34,423 nt of DNA from Perkinsus marinus ATCC 50983 (lineage: Eukaryota > Perkinsozoa > Perkinsida > Perkinsidae), in the NCBI RefSeq assembly GCF_000006405.1, contig NW_003206190.1:125471-159893 (forward strand), read 5' to 3'. Below are positions 1 to 14,324 of the stretch, in pieces; position 1 is the first letter of the stretch; each line of letters begins with the position of its first letter. Made by a program: the position numbers and the translations under genes. The notes under the pieces are model-generated. The model was given only the letters and a program-made list of their open reading frames with translations, had not been told where the DNA came from and ran no database searches.

Positions 1-900
1 CTCGATTGATCCAATGAGGACTGCTGGCTCGACGGTGTTTCAATCATGTTGAAGTACCTTCCTGACTGGCAATCCCGACAGGTGTTTCACCATTTAAGAT
101 TGTTTGTGAGAGGCAATCAGCCGATCATTATATTTAGGTATGAATTGTGAATGCCAGTTTATCTCCTGCAAAGTAACGTACTCCAGGTCCTGGGTGCCAG
201 GAGTATGTGGGACGCGGGCTTCTGCTAATAAACACTCTCTTACTGGCAGTTGAAGTCGAGCCGCTGAACTCACCCATGTATCGAAGAAAGCGTCCTATGT
301 GATTATAGCTGAACTCGCATAACCGCATGTTCGCTCGTAGTTTCTATCCATGTTACAGTGACCCCATCTGAATTTGTTGATTGTTGCGTTTAGCGAAGTG
401 TTTCAAGGTGTCGGAAGAGAGACTCTAAACTACAGAAGGCGAATATTGTCCCAGTACGGAACTTGATAATACTCGTAAATGTCGGACAAAGCGTCTAACT
501 AACGCAAAGCAAAACCTCCAGTAAGCCGACTAACGAATAATAGTAGACGTACGTATCACTTGACTGACAGAGACATCAATATTTAATTCCAGAAGATACA
601 TATTGAAAATTTTAATCTTGTTGGGATTTGAACCTGGGTCATCCGCATGAAAGTCGCGCGCTCTCCCTGTTAGACTGGCATTTTAGGGCGTTTAGTGCCA
701 GCGTCAGGAATTTGGTGCTGGATTCAGTTTGAGGGGGAAGTTGGCGTGTGTAATTAGATGGGGTCTCTCCTGAGTTCTTAGAGCGCTCCCAAGATCGAGT
801 TTTACATGTGATGTCTCATCCTGGGTGGGCTCTTGAAGGTCTATTGAACACACCGAGAGTAACAACTATAATCTAACTCGTCGGGAATAAATTGGAAAGC
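1..900. other. Left flank without a recognisable gene
   Basis: No frame on either strand gives a protein I recognise, and the open stretches are short. The only structured item is a tRNA-like sequence near 620-695 on the minus strand, listed separately. The stretch is moderately AT-rich and looks intergenic. Confidence 0.5.
618..695 (-). other. tRNA-like relic with a B-box
   Basis: Read on the minus strand, this stretch has an A-box-like segment (AGTCTAACAGGGAGAGC), a loop containing CTTTCAT and the B-box-like word GGTTCAAATCCC. The T-stem pairs over only about two base pairs and the acceptor stem does not close, so I do not call a working tRNA. It could be a decayed tRNA copy or the head of a tRNA-derived SINE. 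Related B-box-like words occur elsewhere in the window. Confidence 0.35.
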
Positions 901-920
901 GCAGTGAAATCGAAACCTTG

Positions 921-1085
921 GGCCTTTTTCATAGGAGCAAACTGCGCCTTAAACTTAAGTAACGCCTTAAGTATACTTTAAGTAATTAGGGCATCCTATT
1001 TCGCTACTTAAGTAAGCACGTTAAGGCGCCTTAAGTTTAGGAATACTGAAGGCGCCTTAAATTAAGTATCCTTGTGAAACAGACC
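921..1085. mobile_element. MITE-like element with short inverted ends
   Basis: The left end (GGCCTTTTTCATAGGA) matches the reverse complement of the right end (GGTCTGTTTCACAAGGA) with a few mismatches. The five bases CCTTG stand immediately outside both ends (916-920 and 1086-1090), which fits a 5 bp target-site duplication. The interior carries repeated CTTAAG words and two copies of the palindromic core GGCGCCTTAA, so the element could fold on itself. It has no coding capacity, as usual for a MITE. The superfamily is not assignable from these ends alone. Confidence 0.6.
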
Positions 1086-1100
1086 CCTTGACGACGATTG

Positions 1101-1143
1101 CTCCTCTGAGAGGAGCTGATAAGAGAGGAGTCCTCTCTTATCA
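1101..1143. repeat. Two adjacent short hairpins
   Basis: A perfect 8+8 inverted repeat (GCTCCTCT, one base, AGAGGAGC) is followed at once by a perfect 12+12 inverted repeat (TGATAAGAGAGG, three bases, CCTCTCTTATCA). They lie just outside the right end of the MITE. No function can be read from them. Confidence 0.55.
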
Positions 1144-1179
1144 ATAGTATATATATAGATTCAGGGTACAGACCTACAC

Positions 1180-1900
1180 GTGGTCATATCGCCTGTTGAA
1201 GGATCGCTGATGGGCCTGGCGGGGATTCAAGACCTGCCTTCACGACTGTGCTCCTCTCTACCCCCTTCTCCCCAGCGTTGTTCCGGAGGGGGCCATATGC
1301 GTGGTGGTGGCTGTGCGAGTGGGATGTACGAGCACGCCGACAGAGTGGTATGGAGCAGTGGCGCCAGAGGCGTGAACGCCACCGGCATTCTCCTATCGAG
1401 ATCCACCCGCTCCAGTGTCGTAAAGTGCAGTGGCTATTTCCGTGTTTGGAAAGACGAGCCCTTGCACCCAGATGCTTCGGCTGAACCTTCGGTGAAAAGG
1501 TATAAGTGGGGATATTCAAGGTATTCAAGTCCACTCCACGGTGGGATTATTGGCTTCGCTGGGCGTTCTGTCTCCTGGTGACGCCCAGCAATGTCCGAGG
1601 CCACGTGTGACGCCGAGCATTTCGAGTCGTCTTCGGTCCGCAATCGATACAAGCTCGGTTCCCCTTCGCAAACTGATTCCACATCTGGCAAGGGCAGAAT
1701 CTGCTCTCTCGAGAGGGTTGATGCCCCCGTCTTTCCTCGCAGGGGTGATAGTCTGAGGTATCAGGCCCTAGCCAGCGGCGAGCGGTTTTTATACTGTCTA
1801 TTACAGTGTAACTATGGTGTCAAGAATAGTGGTATCGCCTGTACGAGGTTGTTGTTGTTGGTGGCCGGAAGGGATAGTCTTGGCTGATGAAGTTGCAGTT
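1180..1900. other. GC-richer open stretch, no recognised product
   Basis: Several overlapping frames stay open here on both strands (for example 1180-1581 plus, 1434-1691 minus). Their translations show no domain, signal or composition that I recognise, and the frames contradict one another. It could hold exons of an unrecognised gene or upstream sequence of the NRAMP gene. I do not call a gene. Confidence 0.3.
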
Positions 1901-1971
1901 GACATGCCATAGGGCAGTAGGAATAGGTGTATTCATGCTTTCATAATACTTAGATTGTTAGTCCTAGTAGA

Positions 1972-3992
1972 ATGTCACACGTCCCCGATCCGTCTACGGA
2001 GGAGTCTAACTCGACGCCTCTGGCTATCGACTCGAGTAGCATTTCAAGCGGCAAAAGCGTAGAATTAGTGGATGGGCCCTCGGAGTTGCCTGTGAGAACT
2101 GGCAAGGAGAAGCAAGTCGAAATACCGATTGACCCGCCCGGTGTTAAGTTCTCGTTTCGGACATTTTGCAAGTATGCTGGTCCTGGTTGGCTTATGTCAT
2201 TGGCCTATCTCGATCCTGGTAATTTAGAAGCCGATCTACAGGCTGGAGCCTTCACAGGCTTCCAGTTGCTATGGGTATTGCTACTTGCTCATATAGTTGG
2301 ACTCATCCTCCAAATTTTATCAAGCCGTCTAGCGGCAGTAACAGGGAAGCATTTGGCTGAGCATTGCCGGGCTAGATATCCTAAATGGACTGCAACAGTG
2401 CTATGGATAATGACTGAGATCGCGATTATTGGTTCCGATATTCAGGAGGTGTTGGGAACTGCTATAGCATTCAAAGTGTTATTAAACATCCCTCTCTGGG
2501 CGGGCACTCTCATTACTGCGGTGGATACCCTCACTTTTTTGACATTACATTTGCTGCACGGTATCAGAGTACTGGAAGCCTTTATATTCATACTCATCTT
2601 AACGATGATGGCGTGCTTCTTTATAGACATGGCGATTTCAGCGCCCCCAGCTGTGGACATCTTTAAGGGCTTCATTCCTATGGTGGCTAGTTATGCGACT
2701 ATGCAAATGGTTGGTCTTATTGGCGCAGTTATTATGCCGCATAACCTCTACCTGCACTCGGCATTGACAGGCTCTCGCAAGATAGATAGAAGCGAGGAGA
2801 GGAACATCCAGCAGGCTAACAAGTGCGCACTCGGGAGGATTCTTTGCATGGTATCTTATGAAACCGTTAGATATGTCTTGTAGGTACTTTTTCATCGATT
2901 CAACATCATCCTTATCCGTATCTTTCCTCATCAACCTAGCCATGGTATCGGCTTTCGCCCATGGGATGTCTTCTCTCCAGTGCGCCACTCTCCCTCAAGG
3001 ACCTCTCGCCTGCCTAGTTACTCCCGAAGGTACTTTCTTGTCTCTCGCTCCTCTCGATGACTAGATGGAGGCTTTCTCATTCAGATTGGGATCGTTCGGT
3101 GTGCAGCCCGAGTGATGCAGCTTGCCAGTGCCATACTCCTGAAGGTATTGCCGGAGTATGCGCCAGCATCGGCCTTGAGAACGCCGCGGGTGCACTGGCT
3201 GCAGTCATGTCGGAAGTTGTGTTCCGTAGCCTCTTTGATTTCGGTCTCTCGATAGGTATTTCGGTGCGGTGAAGTACATCTTCGCTGTTGGCATATTGGC
3301 GGCTGGTCAAGCAAGTACTCTTACCGGTGAGTATTGCTGTTGTTAGATGTTCTCTGGAAGGCTCCTTGTAGGTACTTTGGCTGGCCAATACGTGATGGAA
3401 GGATTCATGAGGTGGAAGATTCCAATGTGGTTCCGTGTGCTCATCACTAGAACGATTGCACTAGGACCGGCCCTAGCATTCGCTATCCTGCAGGTATATT
3501 TGTTCACGATCGAAACTTATGGTCACTATGTAGTTTTAGGGTGAAATCAGAGCCATGAATGGAGTAAACGCGTGGTTGAATATTCTTCAGTCGATTCAGC
3601 TTCCTTTCGCTTTGTTGCCAGTGCTGCACTTCTCGATGAGCCGTGAAGTGTTGGGAAGGTGGGGCTCTTTCAATAGGATGCCTGTCTTCCCACTTACGTG
3701 CTAGATTCGTCATCGGCCGCTTCTGGACAGCCGTAATGTGGATTCTTGCGTGCCTAGTAATTGGTGTCAACTTCTATCTGGTTATTGAGACTATCATCCC
3801 TCTGAATTGGCCATGGTGAGAGTCTTCTTCTGACACTCCGAGCAGCAGGTCCTCTACAGGTACGTTTGGGTAATCCTCGCCATCGTGGCATGCCTCTATC
3901 TTTGGCTGTGCATTTCTTGTGTCAAGGAAGATCTGATGGGTGCCGCTAGGAAGGTTTTCGGTCGATGTGCTGCTTCCATAGAAGCATCGTGA
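1972..3992 (+). CDS. NRAMP-family divalent metal transporter (8 exons)
   Basis: Proton-coupled transporter of Mn/Fe-type divalent metals, expected in the plasma or a vesicle membrane. Proposed exons: 1972-2822, 2884-3029, 3085-3220, 3256-3326, 3372-3493, 3540-3658, 3705-3815, 3860-3992. Every junction is GT-AG and all phases agree, giving 562 residues, a normal length for the family. The two metal-site motifs are intact: DPGN at about 81-84 in TM1 and MPH at about 255-257 in TM6. The later family signature is split by intron 4 and rejoins as GQASTLTGTLAGQYVMEGF. A cysteine-rich outer loop lies between TM7 and TM8. Introns are 35-61 bp. The start is preceded by an AG acceptor one base upstream (1969-1970), consistent with leader trans-splicing. 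Substrate preference is not readable. Confidence 0.93.
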
Positions 3993-4790
3993 AGTATCCT
4001 CCATATGCTTTTGTTGACTAGATTTGCGTCTTATTCAGTCAAGACTTTTCGTATCCGGTATTCACTGTGTCCAATCTACTTTTGTTTTGTACATATCTTG
4101 GCGTACGTCATACGGATCGCAAAAACTGCCTCGTCTTATGAAGTTCGGATCTTACGTCGAGCGTGTTGGGATATGTCATCGTCGACCACTGACTTGAGGT
4201 CAAGTTCAGTGAGCGTGTTATCATTCGAATAGAGTTTTCCTCCTACGAAGTATCGACAGTGATGCTCCGGTTCTATCGCCTGGAGGATCATTTAGTACGT
4301 TTTGTGGCACTCGTAGTCGATCTCTATTTTTCTGACGGTTCGCTTTTGAGGATTTTACAAGCGACAACGGTTCACTTCGAGTGATCTGTTGCGTTCATCG
4401 AGTATCGAAAGTGTCCATCCCGACAAGATAACCTCCCAGTCGTAGAACTCGACTATCATGCAGGGACACCTCAGAGTCCGAGGCTCAGACATTTCAGTTC
4501 GCATAAGATTGACGCCATGATGCAAATGAGACAATTGGGCAAATAGAGGGAAAAGGGAGCGCCTCTATCAAGTGATTGGCTCATCTAAATGTTGATAGAA
4601 GATTGCTCCACGAACTGCCGCTGTTTTATGAGGTATTTTTCATCATTGATCGCTCAGAAGTTTCGTAGGAAACTCTGCGCTGTCACACTAATCTGCCATG
4701 ACCACATTGTGCGAATTTTTACGATGATACTGGAATGGGTGATTAAATGTTATATTTACCATGTGCAGCGTGACGACATTGGAATACATA
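3993..4790. other. Intergenic, NRAMP to tRNA-Ala
   Basis: Open frames at 4005-4232 and 4589-4825 are short, hydrophobic and without domain features, and the second runs into the tRNA. The stretch probably holds the NRAMP 3' UTR and polyadenylation region. I see no repeat or structured element. Confidence 0.5.
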
Positions 4791-4863
4791 GGGGGACTAG
4801 CTCAAATGGTAGAGCGCTCGCTTAGCAAGCGAGAGGCACCGGGATCGATGCCCGGGTTCTCCA
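4791..4863 (+). tRNA. tRNA-Ala (anticodon AGC)
   Basis: All four stems fold. The acceptor GGGGGAC pairs with GTTCTCC (two G-U pairs) with discriminator A at 4863. The D-arm stem is GCTC/GAGC. The anticodon stem is CTCGC/GCGAG around loop TTAGCAA, with anticodon AGC at 4824-4826. The T-stem is CCGGG/CCCGG around ATCGATG. The first T-loop base is A rather than the usual T. There is no intron and CCA is not encoded. The wobble A would be read as inosine. Confidence 0.93.
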
Positions 4864-5106
4864 GTTCTTATGCGTTTCTCTGGACGAGTTTTGCAGTCCA
4901 TCCTGCCATCGACAAGCGGATGTTCACCAAAATGGACTTTTCGGGTGTGACGATACGTGAGTGAGGGAACAATCTAGCTCAACTCAGTAGCGAAGGTCAT
5001 GTTCGCCACTGCGTCGCCCACGGTCATGGTGTGCAACGGCGCGAATTTGTCGAAGGAGTATCACATTTCTATCCGTAGTTTCATAACTTCATCATCGTCC
5101 CTCTCG

Positions 5107-7332
<2,226 letters not shown>

Positions 7333-7455
7333 TCGCGGTTAGTGAGCTGTAGTGACCATCCTATTACGACTGTTTCTATCGTGGATAGAATGCATTGAGT
7401 TGAAGTTGAGCATATCTCGTCGTTTCATGGTGGAGGAGTAGCTGTTGGCTGTAGT

Positions 7456-9550
7456 ATGTCAACTATGAGTGGCTTGGCGACGGGATTGGCTTCTGACGGC
7501 TCCCTCTTGGCGGAGACGTTGGAGATGCCCGAGTATGGCAAATTCACGAGGAGGGGGGAAACGGGTCGGCTCATTGAGACTAAGTAGTAGTAGCCTGACG
7601 AGGCGTGAGGTTACTTTGCATGTTTATTGTGATCAGGGCTAAGAATCTCCCCAAGATATTTATGCCTTATATAATTCGACTAGGGGTAGTGACTCGGGGT
7701 AATATGGGGTTATTGATGGAGTCAGGTCCATCTGGGCCCGGCTAGGGTGAAGAGGCCTCTCACTGAGGAGGAGGTGTTGGGCATCGTAACGGCCCCAAAG
7801 GGCCCGTCTACAGGTTTTGGTAGTGGTAGTTTGGCGGACCTAGTTTGTATCTTGTTGATTGGACCTCAGGGATACTCCCGGATGAACTAATTGATGTCAT
7901 AATTGACCGCACAGGGCGGTACTCGTCGGAGGGCTCGGCGGCGATGGGCAAGGCCCCTGACCAGCACATACTAGTGGTAGTACCAGTGCTCGGCTTGTGG
8001 GAAGGAAAGTGGATGCCGACTCAGACGTTGAGGGGGCCTCCATCGAAGGCCGCTGTGAAGGTTGGGGAGGTCGTGGCTTTGGCTGATAATACGGCTACTG
8101 TCAATGTATTGTATATAGAGGATAGTGTGAAGGACCAGGATGAGAGTCGACGGAGGTAAGGAGCTCCTAGTGTTGTTGGAAAGTGCTCGTGGTGTGGTAT
8201 TAGATCCTTGCAGAGGATGATCATGGACCCTACAGTGGACGGCATAATAATATCACTACCTCAGATATGGATAGTAAGGAGTGTTTATTATCACCTGTGA
8301 TGGTATCTTGTATAGATACCAGATCCCCAATTCACACCCAAGTCGAGTTCGTTACCTCTATACCCTGGCAGTTACTGGCTCACCTTCCTAGGCCTATTCG
8401 GCAGCGTGCAGGTAGTATTAGTAGTAGTGGTGGTTTGGTATTCCTCGTTGAGGGTTTGCTTCTGTGCTTCAGTCCTCTACCCTGCTTTTTACAGAGCCTC
8501 AGTCGGAGGCTCTGGGATTAACAGGAATCTGTGTTAAGTTTAGAGAGCACAAGGCGATCAGGCAAGCCCTGCTGGTCCTTCATAATCGGTAGGAAGGATG
8601 ATAGCTAGGTGTGATTTGCTGAGAGTGTGGTATGTAGGTATCTATTGCATCCGAAGAAGGCTGATGATGGTATGAAATTGAGCTGGATTAGACCTGTGAA
8701 CTATGGTAAAATCCTGAGGGAGTCGTCAGCAGCAGCAGCGCACAGTGAGGGCAGTGCAGTGGATGGCAAGGCGACTCCGGTAGTGATCTTTGGGCTGGAA
8801 AATACAGTAGAAATCGCCTTTTAGTCGTTATTTTGTGAGTGTTACGGTATATGAAGGTGTCTCCCCTGAAAGTGAGGACGTTAATACGTATATCAATGCG
8901 ATGATAGTTTGCCCTCTGCTGTATCTTAATCTGTTATCATGGAAAAGTATCAGTTGTGGTAATGTGTTTACTTACTCAGGAGGAAGATCCTCTGCCCATG
9001 CCGATGCCACCACCGTTACCTCTACCTCCTACTGGGGCATCGATCGTATCGCAGTATGAGGCCAGTGCCGAGGGTAGGTCGATGCTTAGTTGAGATCGTT
9101 CTCAATTTGCATTGAGCGTGGGCGTAGTGGTCCAACATCGCCATCCTATTGGTCGTATTATTATGGCGGTTTTTGTATCAGATGGAGTTCTTCGGACGGC
9201 AATACAGTTGTCCTGTCCAGAGGGGGGCACTGAGGTCCCTAGTTCGGTGGCGGAGGCATTCAAACAGTTACTGGATCGTCTAGCTGCCTTGGAAAAGGAG
9301 AATGATCATATGGCTCAGGTGTGGTCTTGGGACGCTGTCATCGGTGATATCGTTTTTCTGTCAGCTTCTGAGCGCTAGAGGAACTTCCTCGGGGGTGACT
9401 GGGGTCGCGGATAAGGAGGCTGACAGCGAGGATGAGGAGGAAGCGGCATTGGAGCGGTATTGTAGAGGAGTAGTGATGTGTTTAAGATTGTCCCCTTCAG
9501 GCTTGGTCTCACGAGCTCACCATCGGCTACGGCATCCCAAGGGGTGAAGC
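7456..9550 (+). CDS. Unidentified multi-exon gene
   Basis: Coding-like pieces alternate with short GT-AG segments, but I cannot join the whole gene. A supported beginning is ATG at 7456, exon to 7583, intron 7584-7636, exon 7637-7685, intron 7686-7725, then an exon from 7726. This reads an N-terminal stretch containing GRLIETKAKNLPK and PYIIRLGVHLGPARVKRPLT. Later pieces include KLSWIRPVNYGKILRES near 8680, a proline-rich block (PLPMPMPPPLPLPPTG) near 8990, and a helical block (AEAFKQLLDRLAALEKEND) near 9255 that could form a coiled coil. An acidic serine-poor tail follows near 9410-9460. No family is recognised. It may be more than one gene. Confidence 0.4.
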
Positions 9551-9980
9551 GGAATAGTAGGAAGTGGGAGTCGCTGTCATAATCTAGTGCATGCGTGTGA
9601 ATTTGTGTCGAGAAATGTGTGTTATTCTTGGAGATTAATGAGAATCGATCTGAAACTATGTCGCCTTATACAACTATGAACATGTGTTGTGATGAAAGTA
9701 CCCGTTTGGGACTGTGATGATAGCGACAACTTGTTCACTATAATTTTATCCGACAAAATAACACCCATTGGCATATCAAATTCACACGCACTGTATATAA
9801 AGAATCGTAAGACTATCGTGGCATTGTAGGTCGATAGTGATGGACGTAAGAATATCGGCTAATAAGTTGTGGCTTGAACTGTCATTGATTGTTGTTCAAC
9901 GTTCTCTTTGTGGAGTCCTATGCCGTCATATAGGGTGTAGATGCCCATATCGTATAGGCGGTATGTCGTTTGTTACGATC
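9551..9980. other. Intergenic, AT-richer
   Basis: No coding-like stretch, hairpin or repeat stands out. It separates two blocks of unresolved exons. Confidence 0.4.
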
Positions 9981-12300
9981 GTGCCTTAGGCGACGCGGTA
10001 GTAGACTTGGAGGAATCTAGTGCCAAGAGGCCACCATGGCGTGTCGGTGGTGCGTTGGGAGGGGGATCTCCTAGCAGTCAGAGAGGCAACAGTACAGACG
10101 TATAAGTTACTGGATATAACCTATGTTATCATTACTTGGATAATGGTGTTGGGTTTTGACTTTATGGTCGTCGTCCATAGTCGTAGTGTTTTACGGTCTC
10201 CAACTATGACGGGCACTCCTGCTGCTGGTCTACGAGTGTTGAGGCGCCGCCCTACTGCACCAGTGGACTTCGCCATAGTTACGAGGTTTATGGCTCGGCC
10301 TCGGAGTGTTCCTAGTGGGGATGGACAGCAGCAGGCACTATGCAGTAGGAGTAGACTCTTTTGAAGCGGCGAGATGTTCATTATTGAAGGTACGATACGG
10401 AGGACTTTAGATAGGGGCGACTACCGCCTCGGACGATGGGCATATATAGGAGCTCAGGTGAGAGGACAGCAAACTAGCGTATGTTCGATGGTCGTTGTCG
10501 TCGTCAGCTCTCTCTAGTCTGTGATACCTTACCACCAGGCATGGCGGCTGCCTCTGCTAGTGCTGTGACCTTGGCCAAGCGTGAAGTTAAAGGATTCACG
10601 CCGGGTAGGGCGACCTGGTCCACCACTTACCATCGTCGGTCACTTCAGATCTGTTATTGATCACCAGACTAATCGACAAGGCCGTCTCTGCGTCGTCACT
10701 ATCGTGTCGGTCGATCTCTCTTATAGTGTACACAGCTCTCCATAGTGGCCTTTCTAACAGGGATGACCTCATCAGTGAGTGGAGCGGCACGTCGTACGTG
10801 TGTTAGTTCACCGTTTAGATGAGGTCCTCTCCAACAGCCGTACTAGTCTGGGGAGTGATGGTAACATCGTAGAAGTAATCGAGTTGGGGTATATGCTCAG
10901 GCCTCACAGCATCGCTAACTACAGGCTTGTCTTGCAGGTGGGCAGGTGGGGGGTCTACTGTGAGTGTGGATAGCCCCCCTTTAGATGCTATTAGAGAGGC
11001 TTGCGAGCAAGGACGTGTGTGTTCGATGGGAGGCTCTGTCAGGGTCATGCATGGCTATGTGTCTGTTGGTACTGGGCGATCTCCCAAAGGTGAGGTACTG
11101 GGATAGCGATCGACACCGAGACCCACGTGTAGGAGGTCGGTCGGACATGGACGAAGCTGTGTGAGCGTGAGCTCGTCACAGCACCGATGTCGGGGAAAGC
11201 TGTCCGGATATTAGCACGGGTGAGTTAGCAGCTGGCTTGTCTGGGGGCTGCCCCTGCCTTGGTTGTAGGAGTGTGAGAGGAAGGGCTCAATGATCAGTGA
11301 GGGTTTATTACGGGCGATAGTGTCGAGCCAGGCTGTGCGGCTAGAGCCTCCTGAGATGTCAACGACGATCATCATGGCCATTTTGAACTTACCTTCGGTG
11401 GATCAAGCTTTACTGCCGAGTTTAGCATGGGAGAGTGTTCGACTGTTGGCTGATAGACTGCACCAGATGCATACCAGTGACGTGTTCACCATCGCTTGTG
11501 GGGTTGTCGTTGTCAACATCACATTGCATGTTCAGTGTCTCCAGGTGCTGTGGTCGATAATAGCAGTAGCCCTGTGAGTTCTGTTCTGGCATTGGATCGG
11601 ACGTTGTTGCATGCAATGGGAGAGGCACTTGCCATGGCTAGGCATAGGATGAGGGAGGCTACTCTACGCAGGGTGAGGGGTGTATGTAAAGGTAGGGGTA
11701 GTTCTTGTGGTGTTAGTTGTTGAGCCGACCGGAAGTGTGTGCCCAACTTGGTATTGACGAGGACGTCTTAGGGGTGATGAGAAGGCGATTGTTGAGTACT
11801 GTTGTGAAGCATGCTGTTGGTACCGTCAAGTGATGTTTCTGATCTGCAACAGTGATTTGGGTTATCAGTAGTTCGACTGAGCTATCATCGGTGATGGCTG
11901 GACAGAAGCACTGTCTGCGGTGTAACACACTGGGTATTGATCTCTACTAGGGCAGAGGCAGCGGTTGATCCCGGTTGCTACACTGCCTGTCACTCGCCAG
12001 GTGGAGGGGGTGTCGCAAAAGGAGTAGACGAGGATTCCTCGGAATACTTGTTGAATCTCTCGGATTGCAAGAGGGGATTCTCTTTCCCTAAGCCATCGTG
12101 TGGGTATGGGCGGGAATTGATGAGCAGTGGTGGATGTCGAACTATACACAGGTTACTGTGAAAATGATAGCACGTCTCTCTCCCTTGTACGAAGTCTGCG
12201 AGTTACCGCCTGGCGGAATGAAGTTTGCTGTCTTCGAAATGGATGTGGGTTCATCATTCATGGCTTGCAAATACTCATTTTGAAATTGTATTGGGGGTAT
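9981..12300 (+). CDS. Unresolved coding-like exons, product unknown
   Basis: Open segments separated by GT...AG-like gaps suggest a gene or genes on the plus strand. Examples are about 10020-10110 (LEESSAKRPPWRVGGALG), 10176-10290 (arginine-rich, with GTPAAGLRVLRRRPTAPVDF), 11290-11480 (helical, with LPSLAWESVRLLADRLHQM), and 11580-11680 (helical, with LHAMGEALAMARHRMREA). The helical pieces recall solenoid proteins in style only, and I find no diagnostic motif. Exon joins and start are not established. Confidence 0.3.
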
Positions 12301-12329
12301 TCCTATTCGAAGTTGTTGTTTAAACGGCA

Positions 12330-13469
12330 ATGGCTAGCTGTGGTGATTACACACTCCAGAATAGAGTACTCAAGGAGATGCACAGGGAACGCATGGCTCG
12401 TATAGAAGTGAAATGGGGACTGGAAGTTCGTGTCACCATGTGTCACCCTTCAGTGTCACTCGAAGAAGGCATTTGTTGAGTATGGTGATGGAGACGGTCT
12501 GTGGTTGAAGGAACTGAAGGGGAAAGCACTGGGTACACCTAAGGTATCGATCTCTATCGATCGACTATTGTCAGGAACGCAACGATGGGCTAGTGGCGAC
12601 AGATTTGCAGCAATGGTGGCGAGTAGTGGTGGGAGAAGGTACCAGGAGCTGAAGAGCTTCCTTGAGAACTGTGTTAACGGTAAGATGGCGTTTAGTCTCC
12701 AAGGCACATTGCTGATGTTGTCAGGTGTCGAGCTCGGGTGTGGGGTCGGGACTGCTGGTCTTATGCTTGCCAAAGTTCATCCAAGAATGAGGATGACACT
12801 GACAAATCAACCGCAGTGCATTTCCTTAGCAGAGGAGAATGTCAGCTTCAACAACCTTGGTGATCGAGTGACAGTATCGGCGTATAGTTGGGGAGATTCG
12901 GTCGAGTCATTCGCTGCTGACCCTCCAGACTTTGTTGTCGCCACTGATGTTCTTTATCATGCAAGTGTCTTCGATAAGTTTCTGAGCTCTTTGGAAGGCT
13001 TTGCAGGGCTCCGACGTGAGAGGAGCATTCGAGTGGTGATTGCCTATCAGCCACGTACTGACGATGATGAAGAGTTTGTTAGGCGAGTACTTCTACCACG
13101 AATTGAAGAGTTGTCTATTTTACGGTATGAGGATGATCGTGAGGTTGACTCTAGTACTACTTGTGTGCTCTTCCTTGGTCGAATCAAAGCAGCTTCAGTT
13201 TACTCAGTGCAGTGTGTGTTTAAAGCGACAGGTGGTGGGATCGAACCCGCGCCCTCTCATTTAGTCACGCGCCACAAAATTGCTACAACGCAGTCAGAGA
13301 GGATCACTGGGTTGATGATATCCTCAACGTGTCGACCGAAGTGCATGTCGATATCGACTGCAAGTCGAAGGATATTCCCACTCAGGATAAGCGAGGGGAC
13401 GCCGCCTCGGCTGTAGGGTTTAATTTCAATCAGAGCTCGCCAAACTGTGAGATTCTCGGGGAGGTTTGA
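12330..13469 (+). CDS. METTL21-like (family 16) protein methyltransferase
   Basis: S-adenosylmethionine-dependent methyltransferase of the METTL21/FAM86 group, which methylates lysines of proteins such as chaperones and translation factors. Proposed exons: 12330-12407, 12454-12679, 12725-13211, 13265-13469 (331 residues). The SAM-binding motif I is VELGCGVGTAG near 103-113. An acidic or polar post-I strand follows (TLTNQPQ), then SWGD, then DVLYH near 176-180, matching the D-V-L/I-Y signature of the group. The 45 bp intron 12680-12724 is a multiple of three without a stop, so the unspliced frame also reads through. The last exon is less certain: without the 13212-13264 intron the frame runs to 13416. 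The spliced tail (VREDHWVDDILNVSTEVHVD) looks protein-like but is not recognised. Confidence 0.75.
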
Positions 13470-14177
13470 AGTTTCAGAGTAGTAGCTGGAAATGGCAATT
13501 GAAAATGTGTGGGGTGGGATCGAACCGGGCTGGGGAGACTCCTCGTTCAGAGAGTTTTGGGCTCACTGGTGGTCTCATAGTAGTTCTGGTGGTGAAGGGG
13601 AATGTGTTGAAGGCTCATAGCAATCATACCGCACCAAGCGGAAATGGGTAGAATGTAGGTAGTGGGCCTGTGTGGGTATTGAACATAGTCGTTGACTCAT
13701 CTGGGTTGGTATGGAAGGCTATGTCGTTGGGCAGGCGCATCTTACCACACGCGGCCAAAGACACGTTTCGGGTATATGTAACTGTGTGTAAGTCCGCGAT
13801 GGTAGCATCCAACGAGTTTCAAACCAAGTACGGGAACCTTCCGAGTGAGGAAGTAAAGCAGATCACGATGTAGCCATTCGTGGACAGCTCAGGGGAGAGC
13901 GTAATGATGTGCTCAACAGTAGTAGGGAAACGATGCAGAGAACTCTCATGCTAGCATCAGAACACAACGAACGGCAGTAACCAGAGGCGTTTAGTAGAGT
14001 ATGCTACTGCTGGGCCTTAGTCGATTGGTACTCCCCTTATTAGTAGTTATATATGCTTTGCATTGCCTCAGGGTAGCGATGTTATTCAATGCTGTAGTTA
14101 GCGGCTTCTCGCGTATGCTGTGGTGAGAGATGATGTACAGTATGTCCTACATGTTTGTCGTGTCTGTGACGAGTGGG

Positions 14178-14274
14178 TTACTATTGATAGACTGTACTAT
14201 CAACTGTTACTATACTGTTGATATTGTTCCAGCCTAATAACTCCCACTCATATTATTTTTATTATCAATAGTAA
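14178..14274. repeat. Inverted repeat, AT-rich
   Basis: The 12-mer TTACTATTGATA at 14178-14189 returns as its exact reverse complement TATCAATAGTAA at 14263-14274. A second nested pair (GAGTGGGTTA and TAACTCCCACTC) is near-perfect. It may be a small MITE or a decayed hairpin. No target-site duplication is evident. Confidence 0.5.
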
Positions 14275-14324
14275 TAGGTCTCTATCTTCTGAAGATAGAT
14301 CACTCCTGTCTCTAGATCCTTCTA

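Noticed and set aside
618-695. Functional tRNA on the minus strand
   Set aside because: It has a B-box, but the T-stem and acceptor stem do not pair.
1180-1691. Open frames on both strands suggesting a gene before NRAMP
   Set aside because: They conflict with one another and show no domain, and no splice-consistent model emerged.
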